A stretch of 39,082 nt of DNA from Myxococcales bacterium. Its GTDB lineage: Bacteria; Myxococcota_A; Polyangia; Polyangiales; Polyangiaceae. The stretch spans positions 1-39,082 of the forward strand of contig JAEUKG010000156.1 of assembly GCA_016794325.1 (NCBI GenBank), read 5' to 3'. Below are positions 33,181-39,082 of the stretch, in pieces; the stretch's first letter is position 1, and the number at the start of each line of letters is the position of its first letter. The notes below the pieces were generated by a model. The model was not told the DNA's origin and made no database searches. It worked only from the letters and a program-made list of their open reading frames with translations. The translations under genes and the position numbers were made by a program.

Positions 33181-33879
33181 ATGGCCCGCATCCTGGTGAT
33201 CGAGGACGATCCCGACATTCAGACGGTGCTCGACTACAACCTTCGCGAGAAGGGCCACAAAGTCACGACCACCGCCAAGGGTCAGGAGGGCCTGAAGCTC
33301 GTCCGCGAGAAGAAGCCCGACCTCGTGCTGCTCGACCTCATGTTGCCGGATCTGCCGGGCACCGAGGTGTGCAAGGCGATCAAGGGCGACCCCGCGCTCC
33401 GCTCGACCTACGTGGTCATGCTCACCGCGAAGGGCGAGGAGATCGATCGCGTCGTCGGCTTCGAGCTCGGCGCCGACGACTACGTGGTCAAACCGTTCAG
33501 CGTGCGCGAGCTCGTGCTGCGCATCCAGGCGCTTCTCCGGCGCTCGACCGGCGAGGTCGAGGTGGGCCCGCAGATCGAGTTCGGCGGCCTCAAGGTCGAC
33601 CGCGAGGCTCACCGGGTGTGGGTGGGCGACGCCGAGGTCGAGCTCACCGCGCTCGAGTTCAAGCTGCTCGTGACCCTCTTCGATCGCAAGAACCGCGTGC
33701 AGACGCGCTCGGTGCTGCTCAACGACGTGTGGGGCATCGAGGCCGACATCACGACGCGCACCGTGGACACCCACGTGAAGCGCCTGCGCGAGAAGCTCGG
33801 CGCCGCGGGGGAGTACATCGAGACCGTCCGCGGCGTCGGCTACCGCTTCGCCGACTCGCCGGAGCCGCGCAGCTCGTAG
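33181..33879 (+). CDS. phoB: PhoB-like response regulator (OmpR family)
   Basis: 232 residues. The receiver domain (1-118) has acidic E8, D9 and D10, phospho-acceptor D52 in VLLDLMLPDLPG, Thr in MLTAKGE and Lys in YVVKPFS. The winged-helix domain (about 130-228) has ELTALEFKLLVTL and RTVDTHVKRLREKLG, the recognition helix of the OmpR/PhoB class, and ends RGVGYRFAD. It controls the phosphate starvation response. The gene symbol rests on the nearby PhoR-like kinase and pstS. The ATG at 33181 is preceded by a Pho-box-like element, suggesting autoactivation. An upstream in-frame GTG at 33163 is unlikely, as it would cut into that promoter. Confidence 0.85.
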   Translation: MARILVIEDDPDIQTVLDYNLREKGHKVTTTAKGQEGLKLVREKKPDLVLLDLMLPDLPGTEVCKAIKGDPALRSTYVVMLTAKGEEIDRVVGFELGADDYVVKPFSVRELVLRIQALLRRSTGEVEVGPQIEFGGLKVDREAHRVWVGDAEVELTALEFKLLVTLFDRKNRVQTRSVLLNDVWGIEADITTRTVDTHVKRLREKLGAAGEYIETVRGVGYRFADSPEPRSS

Positions 33880-33913
33880 CGCGGGCGCCGCAGCGCGCCG
33901 GCGCGGGGCGCCG

Positions 33914-34951
33914 TCACTTCGGCCGCGTCGCGACGTAGATGTCCTGGCCGCCGGCGCCGCCCGGGCGGTTGCTCACGACGTAGAGCCGGCACCCGTCCTT
34001 GGAGATCCACGAGGGCTCGTCGCTCGAGTTGCTGTTCACGTTCGGGACGGGGATGGGCTCGCTGAACACGCCGGTCGGCGTCGATCGCGTCGAGACCCAG
34101 ATGTTGTAGCTCCCGAAGCCGGCGAGGGGCCGGTCCGAGGAGAAATACAGCGCGAGCCTGTCGGCGCTGAGGATCGGCGCGAGGTCGTCGAAGCCGGCGC
34201 TGTTGACGTTGGCGGGCGTGCTCACCGTGTATCCCGTCCCCGCCACGAAGGTGGCGAGCTGGATGTCGACGGGGACGCCCCCGCGCGAGGTCACGAACCA
34301 GATCTCGTCGGCGCTGCCCCGGGTGAAGGGCGTGGCCTCGTAGTCGGTCGTGTTGAGGTTGGCGATCTCCGTCGGCGGGTCGAAGGGGTCGGTGGCCGCG
34401 AGCCTCGTCGCGCGGAAGATGTTGCTGTCGGAGTTCAGCGGGTTCTGACGCTCGAAGATGATCGTCAGGCCGTCGGGCGTGAGGTTGGGGGCGAAGTCGT
34501 TGATCGCCGAGTTGACCCCGGGGATCGGCTGCGGGGGGCCGAAGTCGTCGGCGAGGCTCGCGCGGGTGGCGGAGTAGAGGTCGAAGCGCCCGAGCCCTCC
34601 GTCGCGCTCGCCGTCGAAGTAGACGGTGAGCTCGTCTTCGGTGAAGCGCGGCGTGCCCTCCTTCGCCGCGGTGCTCAAGCTCGCGACGAGCTTGGGCGCG
34701 GCGAAGTTCTTGGTGGAGTCGCACGCCGGCGGCGCCGCCTCCTGGTCGAGGGTGGAGTCGGCCGGCGCGTCCGCGGCGTCGGCCCCGGCGTCGCGCGGCG
34801 CGGACGCCTCGACCGGCGCGTCGGGCGACGCGCCGTCGGCCGGGCCCTGCCGCGACATCTCGGAAGGGATACCGAGGATCGCCTCGCAGCCCGTGACGAG
34901 GGCGAGGGCCGCGAGGGGCGCGAGCGCGACGATCACGCGCGCGCGGCTCAT
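33914..34951 (-). CDS. PD40 (WD40-like) beta-propeller lipoprotein
   Basis: 345 residues. The signal peptide ends at lipobox LVTGC (about residue 22). A low-complexity linker (GASPDAPVEASAPRDAGADA) follows. From about 85 to 340 come about five PD40-type repeats, such as PRFTEDELTVYFDGERDGG, DFAPNLTPDGLTIIFERQN, LAPILSADRLALYFSSDRP and EPSWISKDGCRLYVVSNRP, each with the SPDGxxLYFxS-like core. Such proteins form propellers like TolB and bind proteins or glycans at the envelope. It is the last gene of a three-gene operon; its ATG overlaps the preceding stop (ATGA). Function is inferred only as a scaffold or sensor. Confidence 0.82.
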   Translation of the reverse strand: MSRARVIVALAPLAALALVTGCEAILGIPSEMSRQGPADGASPDAPVEASAPRDAGADAADAPADSTLDQEAAPPACDSTKNFAAPKLVASLSTAAKEGTPRFTEDELTVYFDGERDGGLGRFDLYSATRASLADDFGPPQPIPGVNSAINDFAPNLTPDGLTIIFERQNPLNSDSNIFRATRLAATDPFDPPTEIANLNTTDYEATPFTRGSADEIWFVTSRGGVPVDIQLATFVAGTGYTVSTPANVNSAGFDDLAPILSADRLALYFSSDRPLAGFGSYNIWVSTRSTPTGVFSEPIPVPNVNSNSSDEPSWISKDGCRLYVVSNRPGGAGGQDIYVATRPK

Positions 34952-35910
34952 CGGCGCACCTGCCTCGGCGCCGCGAGCGCCGACGCCCGAGAGTCGCCTT
35001 GGCTCGGCGCGAGCACCCAGAGCACGACCCCGGTCGCGACGAGCACGACGCCCACCCCCACCATCACGTTGGCCACGCGCGCGCTCGACCGCGCGTCTTC
35101 CCATTGCGTGTATCCTGCATCGTTGCAGGCGCCGTTGGGACAGGAGGCCTCGGCGTCCGACCACTGCGAGCTCGCGCGGAGGCCGAAGAAGCCGCCCGCG
35201 CCGAGGCCGAGCGCGCCCGCTCCCGCCGCCGCCACCGCCGCGGTCTTGTGCCACGTCCACGTCGACTCCCGAGGCGGCGCCGGCGCAGGCGGGGGCGCGA
35301 TGGGCGGGGGCGGCGGGGGCGCGACCGTCGCGCGCGGCTCGAGCTTCGGCAGGTCGACGACCACGAGCCCCGACCCTGGCTCGACCCGCACCGCCTTCTC
35401 GAGGGGCACGTGGTCGGGCGCGCTCACCGCGATCGCGTGCTCGCCGGGGTCGACGGGCACGTCGACGTCGAGAGACACCCCCTCGCTCCGGCCATCGACG
35501 ACGACGCGCGCGCCCGGCGGGGCGCCGGTCATCGTGATCCGCAGCTTCGCGAGCCGCGGCGCGAGCTTGTCGGCGCGGCCCCGCGCCACCTGCTCGCGAT
35601 CGCCCTGCCCCGTGAGCTTGGCCAGGCGCGCGACCTCGAGGAAGGCGGCCCACGCGCTCGCGAGCCGCCCCACGTGCTCGAGGCAATCGGCGACGTTGTA
35701 GAGCGTGCCGATGCCGGGATCGAGCCGCTGGCTCTCCTCGAGCTTGGGGCACGCCTCGGCGAACTTGCCCTCCTTGGCGAGGCCCCGCCCCTCCTCGAAG
35801 AGCGCGCTCGCGCGCTCGCGGTCGTCGGCGGTGGGCTCGGCCGCGAGCGCGGGGGCGGTCACGGTGGAGACGACCACGCACGCGAGGAGGGCGAAGAGCG
35901 AGGAGCGCAC
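34948..35910 (-). CDS. TPR- and PEGA-domain exported membrane protein
   Basis: 320 residues from GTG 35910. A signal peptide, VVVSTVTAPALA ending near 23, is followed by TPR-like helices (about 28-95: ASALFEEGRGLAKEGKFAEA, then LYNVADCLEHVGRLASAWAA). A PEGA domain follows (about 105-170, ITMTGAPPGARVVVDGRSEG and DPGEHAIAVSAPDH). Then a Pro-rich linker (APPPPPPIAPPPAPAPP) and two hydrophobic helices (about 225-245 and 282-304). This layout is common in myxobacteria next to Ser/Thr kinases. The start GTG lies 2 bases after the kinase stop, using AGAGGTG within the kinase end as ribosome-binding site. An in-frame GTG at 35916 would give two more residues. Confidence 0.8.
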   Translation of the reverse strand: MRSSLFALLACVVVSTVTAPALAAEPTADDRERASALFEEGRGLAKEGKFAEACPKLEESQRLDPGIGTLYNVADCLEHVGRLASAWAAFLEVARLAKLTGQGDREQVARGRADKLAPRLAKLRITMTGAPPGARVVVDGRSEGVSLDVDVPVDPGEHAIAVSAPDHVPLEKAVRVEPGSGLVVVDLPKLEPRATVAPPPPPPIAPPPAPAPPRESTWTWHKTAAVAAAGAGALGLGAGGFFGLRASSQWSDAEASCPNGACNDAGYTQWEDARSSARVANVMVGVGVVLVATGVVLWVLAPSQGDSRASALAAPRQVRR

Positions 35911-35912
35911 GA

Positions 35913-37367
35913 TCACCTCTGTTTGTCGAAGAGATCCGGGGGCGGCGCGGGCGCCGTCGTGGCGGTCGCGGCGGCCGAGGCGGGGGGTTTCGTGGTCGCT
36001 TTGGGCGCAGCGGACGCCCGCGGCGCGGACGGCGCGGACGACGACGACGCGACCGCGACCGAGGCCGTCGCGGCGATCACCGACGAGGGCGCGGTCGACG
36101 CGGACGGCGCGGACGACGCGGACGGCGCGGTCGACGCGGACGGCGCGGGCGGCGCGGACGCAGCCGTGGCGGGCGGAGGGACCGACGCGCTCACCGTCGT
36201 CGCCGCGGAGCCGGGCGCGGGGCTTGTGTCGGACGAGCGGCGCACCGCGAACACTCCCCCGCCCGCGATCACCGCGAGCGCGAGGACGGCGCCTCCCGCG
36301 TAGAGCGCGCGCCCAGGTCGCCGCTCGGCGACGACGGGATCGGGCGCCGCGCCCTTCGACGAAATGGAGAGCGCGCCGGCGGAGGACACCGCGTTCGCGT
36401 CGCGCCCGTCCGCGCGAGCGCTGGCGACCGCCGGATCCGAGCGGGGCCGCTCGGACCCCGACGACGGCGTCGGGGCGCTCCAGCGGGCGCCGGTGAGGAC
36501 CACCGAGAGCTCGGCGATCTGCTCTCCGGCGCTGGCGAAGCGATCCGCGGGCGCGGGCGACGTGCTCTTCGCGAACCACCGGTCGAGCTCGGGGCCGAGC
36601 CACGGCCAGCGCGCGGAGGGCGCCGGGCGCGCGTCCGACATGATCTGCATGAGGAGCTCGAGCACCGAGGAGGTCTCGGTCCAGTAGATCTCGCCGGTGA
36701 GCATCTGGAGGGTGATGAGGGCGAGCGCCCAGGTGTCCGTCGCCGGGCTGATCTCGTCGTGCCGGGAGGACGCCTGCTCGGGCGCCATGTAGAGCGGCGT
36801 GCCCATCACCGAGTTCGAGCGCGTGACGGCGAGGCCGCCGCCCTTGTCGTCGCCGCCGAGGATCTTCGAGATGCCGAAGTCCACGAGCTTGACCACCTCC
36901 GGGCCCTGCTCGGGTCGGTGGAGGTAGATGTTCTCCGGCTTCAGGTCCCGGTGGACGATCCCCGCCGCGTGCGCCTTGTCGAGCGCCCTCGCGACCTGCT
37001 TCAGGATCTCGAGCGCGTCAGCGGGCGGGAGCGCGCCCCCCCGCTCGAGGCGCGCCCCGAGGTCCTCGCCGTGGAGGAGCTCCATGACCATGAAGGGCGC
37101 ACCGTTGAGCTCCGGGGCGACGTCGGCGTCGGTGACGCGCACGACGTTGTCGCTCGAGATCTTGGCGGAGGCGCGCGCCTCACGGCGGAAGCGCTCCACG
37201 TGCGCGGCGTCGAGGTGGGCGGCCCCGAGGAGGATCTTGAGCGCCCAGGTCCCTCCCGTGTTGACGTGCTCGCACACGTACACCGCCCCCATTCCGCCGC
37301 GCCCGACGAGGCGGAGGACGCGGTACCGACCGCCGATCAAGGTTCCTGACGGGATCTCCCCCAGCAC
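35913..37367 (-). CDS. Membrane Ser/Thr protein kinase (PknB/Hanks type)
   Basis: 484 residues from GTG 37367. All kinase motifs are intact: glycine loop GRGGMGAVY (22-30), Lys44 in WALKIL, HRDLKPEN (139-146, catalytic Asp141), DFG (163-165) and GTPLYMAPEQ. Its cytosolic domain ends near 290. A linker and one transmembrane helix (ALYAGGAVLALAVIAGGG, about 365-382) follow. The outer part is a low-complexity Ser/Ala/Pro/Thr tail of about 95 residues, with DNA repeats of GACGCGGACGGCGC type (about 36090-36160) on the plus strand. No PASTA or sugar-binding domain was seen. It heads an operon with the TPR/PEGA and PD40 genes. Signals from the envelope could reach the FHA-sigma54 protein, but this is speculation. 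No strong ribosome-binding site. Confidence 0.93.
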   Translation of the reverse strand: MLGEIPSGTLIGGRYRVLRLVGRGGMGAVYVCEHVNTGGTWALKILLGAAHLDAAHVERFRREARASAKISSDNVVRVTDADVAPELNGAPFMVMELLHGEDLGARLERGGALPPADALEILKQVARALDKAHAAGIVHRDLKPENIYLHRPEQGPEVVKLVDFGISKILGGDDKGGGLAVTRSNSVMGTPLYMAPEQASSRHDEISPATDTWALALITLQMLTGEIYWTETSSVLELLMQIMSDARPAPSARWPWLGPELDRWFAKSTSPAPADRFASAGEQIAELSVVLTGARWSAPTPSSGSERPRSDPAVASARADGRDANAVSSAGALSISSKGAAPDPVVAERRPGRALYAGGAVLALAVIAGGGVFAVRRSSDTSPAPGSAATTVSASVPPPATAASAPPAPSASTAPSASSAPSASTAPSSVIAATASVAVASSSSAPSAPRASAAPKATTKPPASAAATATTAPAPPPDLFDKQR

Positions 37368-37418
37368 GACCCGTCGAGTGTACTCGCGCCCCGAAACCCG
37401 GTCTACAGTGGCCCCGCC

Positions 37419-38834
37419 ATGGCGCTCGGGATCCGCACGAAGGTCTTCTTCTTCACCCTGCTCGCGACGCTGCTCACGTTCCTCGTCGCGCAGGGCATCC
37501 TCACCCGGCCCCTCGAGCCCGCGATGTCCCGCGACGCCCTGGCGACGCTGCAGGGGCGCGTGCCCCTCGTCGGGATCGCCACCGCGCTCGTGCTCGCGAC
37601 CCTGCTCGCGTGGCAGGTCGGGCGCTGGGTCGCGGGGATGGCCGAGCCGCTCACCCTCGCGGCCCGCCGCCTCCGCGAGGGCGATCTCACCGCCGGCCCC
37701 GGCCGCGAGTCGCCGGACCTCGGGGAGCTGTCGGTGGAGCTCGGCCGGCTCTCGCAGAGCCTCACCAAGACGATGAACGAGCTGCGCGTCGAGCGCGACC
37801 TCCAGACCAACATCCTCGAGGGGATGCAGGAGGGCGTGCTCCTCCTCGACGCCGAGGGGCGCATCCTCCTCATGAACTCGGCGCTCCGCGAGATGCTCCT
37901 CTTGCGCGACGAGGCGATCGGGTCGCCCTTCATCTTCGCGGTCCGCAACACCGAGCTGAAGGAGCTCTTCGACGCCGCGCGCCGGAAGAAGACGAGCACG
38001 CGCGAGCTCGACCTCGCGGGCCTCAAGCCGCGGCGCCTCCTCGTGCGCGCGGCCGCGCAGGGGGTGCAGGTGCTCGCGGTGTTCGTCGACGTCACCGAGA
38101 TCCGGCGCCTCGAGTCGCTCCGTCGCGACTTCGTGGCGAACGTGTCGCACGAGCTCCGCACCCCGGTGACGAGCGTGCTCTCGGCGGCCGAGACCCTGCG
38201 CGACGCCGCCTCCAAGGATCCGACGAGCGTCCCGCGCTTCCTCGACATCATCCAGCGCAACGCCGAGCGCCTGCAGCGGCTCATCGAGGACCTCCTCGAT
38301 CTGTCGCGCATCGAGAGCAAGGAGTACCGGCTGCGCCCCGAGCCGGTGGACCTCGGCGCGCTCGCTTCCCAGTCCGTCCAGTCGATCCGCCAGCGCGCGG
38401 ACGAGAAGAAGCAGAGGCTCGCGGTGACCGTGCCCGACGGCACCAAGCTCACCACCGACCGGCGCGCGCTCGAGCAGGTGCTCACGAACCTCGTCGAGAA
38501 CGCCGTGAAATATTGCCCCGAGGGGGCCTCCATCACGGTGACCGCCACGGCCGAGGACAAGAAGCTCCGCGTCGCGGTCGAGGACACCGGCGCGGGCATC
38601 GCCCCCGAGCACATCCCGCGCCTCTTCGAGCGCTTCTATCGGGTCGACGCGGGGCGCTCGCGCGCCGTCGGCGGCACCGGGCTCGGCCTCTCGATCGTGA
38701 AGCACCTGGTCGAGGCGATGGGGGGTACGGTCGGCGTCGAGAGCACGGTCGGCAAGGGCTCGACGTTCTTCGCGGTGCTGCCGCGGGAGCCGGTGGCGCC
38801 GCCCGACCGGGAGTCGGCCGCCCGCACAACTTGA
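37419..38834 (+). CDS. phoR: PhoR-like sensor histidine kinase
   Basis: 471 residues. Two transmembrane helices (about 9-28 and 48-68) have a very short periplasmic loop, which suits sensing through the Pst transporter. A HAMP-like segment (70-125) is followed by a PAS domain (about 128-230). The kinase core has the H box FVANVSHELRTPVTS with phospho-acceptor His244, N box NLVENAVKYC, G1 DTGAGIAPEH, F box FERFYRVD and G2 GGTGLGLSIV. It should phosphorylate the PhoB-like regulator at 33181. Between the two lie three genes on the other strand, so it has its own promoter; TACAGT at 37404-37409 is a weak -10. The stop codon overlaps the first bases of the Pho element ahead of pstS. Confidence 0.87.
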   Translation: MALGIRTKVFFFTLLATLLTFLVAQGILTRPLEPAMSRDALATLQGRVPLVGIATALVLATLLAWQVGRWVAGMAEPLTLAARRLREGDLTAGPGRESPDLGELSVELGRLSQSLTKTMNELRVERDLQTNILEGMQEGVLLLDAEGRILLMNSALREMLLLRDEAIGSPFIFAVRNTELKELFDAARRKKTSTRELDLAGLKPRRLLVRAAAQGVQVLAVFVDVTEIRRLESLRRDFVANVSHELRTPVTSVLSAAETLRDAASKDPTSVPRFLDIIQRNAERLQRLIEDLLDLSRIESKEYRLRPEPVDLGALASQSVQSIRQRADEKKQRLAVTVPDGTKLTTDRRALEQVLTNLVENAVKYCPEGASITVTATAEDKKLRVAVEDTGAGIAPEHIPRLFERFYRVDAGRSRAVGGTGLGLSIVKHLVEAMGGTVGVESTVGKGSTFFAVLPREPVAPPDRESAARTT

Positions 38835-38863
38835 CGCGCTCGCGTCACCGAAACGTCACCGAG
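38831..38863 (+). promoter_or_regulatory. Pho-box-like repeats upstream of pstS
   Basis: CGTCACCGA occurs at 38843-38851 and 38854-38862, an exact 11-base period as in Pho boxes. The preceding TTGACGCGCTC unit (38831-38841) continues the spacing. CACTGT (38870-38875), 6 bases after the repeats, is a possible -10. The element starts within the phoR stop codon. Confidence 0.65.
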
Positions 38864-38891
38864 CGAAGCCACTGTGCGCGGCGAGGTCACC

Positions 38892-39082
38892 ATGAACCGT
38901 CGCCACTTCGCGCTCCTCGCGCTCCTCGCCGTCGTCGGCTGCAAGAACGAATCCGGCACTGGCCCCGCGTCGACCAGCTCCGTCACCTCGAGCAAGTCCG
39001 ACGGCAAGAGCGTCATGCTCAACGGCGCCGGCGCGACGTTCCCGTTCCCGCTCTACTCGAAGTGGGTGTCGGACTATCAGGC
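38892..39082 (+). CDS. pstS: Phosphate ABC transporter substrate-binding lipoprotein, partial
   Basis: 63 residues before the window ends. A short signal peptide, MNRRHFALLALLAVVGC, ends in a lipobox (Cys17). A Ser/Thr/Lys linker follows, then LNGAGATFPFPLYSKWVSDY, the N-terminal PstS signature with the phosphate-contacting GATFP segment. It captures phosphate for PstCAB. The start ATG has GAGGT 4 bases upstream. pstC, pstA, pstB and phoU are expected just beyond the window. Confidence 0.93.
   Translation, partial: MNRRHFALLALLAVVGCKNESGTGPASTSSVTSSKSDGKSVMLNGAGATFPFPLYSKWVSDYQ

Overview
The window is about 39 kb of very GC-rich DNA. Coding regions show strong G/C bias at the third codon position, with many GTG starts and one TTG start. 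The gene repertoire suggests a myxobacterium (Myxococcota, Polyangia-like): a membrane Ser/Thr kinase followed by TPR/PEGA and PD40 proteins, an FHA-sigma54 activator, lipoproteins with Asp/Ala/Pro-rich linkers, and many orphan membrane glycosyltransferases. The assignment is inference from gene content; there is no rRNA in the window.

Layout. Positions 1-1513 hold a damaged PEBP-type gene overlapping a lipoprotein gene. Positions 1589-20257 form a loose glycan region: a polyprenyl-phosphate-type GT2, galE, gmd and fcl, a methyltransferase-GT2 fusion, four large GT-C-like membrane proteins (5657-7183, 8216-9898, 11804-13117, 14786-16828), and three small methyltransferases. A ferritin-like lipoprotein, a tRNA-Lys(CTT) and an unknown exported protein sit among them. 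Positions 20549-21801 carry a TetR regulator coupled to a fatty-acid-hydroxylase-family enzyme. Next come a small HTH/coiled-coil protein and the FHA-sigma54 activator (22440-23846). Positions 23810-27694 hold two head-to-head paralogous membrane proteins (YfhO-like). Positions 27698-30178 hold a lipoprotein metallopeptidase coupled to a DUF6918-like protein, then a small Cys-rich lipoprotein behind a near-consensus sigma54 promoter. purB, a small membrane protein and another GT2 follow. The right end is a phosphate-regulation region: a PhoB-like regulator, a PhoR-like kinase and the start of pstS. A three-gene Ser/Thr kinase operon on the opposite strand is nested between regulator and kinase.

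How the genes may work together. The GT2 at 1589 would load sugars onto a lipid carrier, and the GT-C-like proteins would transfer them outside the cytoplasm. GalE, Gmd and Fcl supply UDP-galactose and GDP-L-fucose. No Wzx, Wzy, Wza or ABC exporter is present, so this is a dispersed set, not a complete capsule or O-antigen cluster. The PhoB-like and pstS upstream regions share a 21-base element (16/21 identical), which supports one Pho regulon despite the inserted operon.

Regulatory style. Most genes are single or paired units that alternate strands, with tiny intergenic gaps. Several starts lie 6-8 bases after a -10-like element, suggesting leaderless mRNAs, and a TGGTA-type extended -10 recurs. 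Several hairpins sit at gene ends, mostly without a U-tract.
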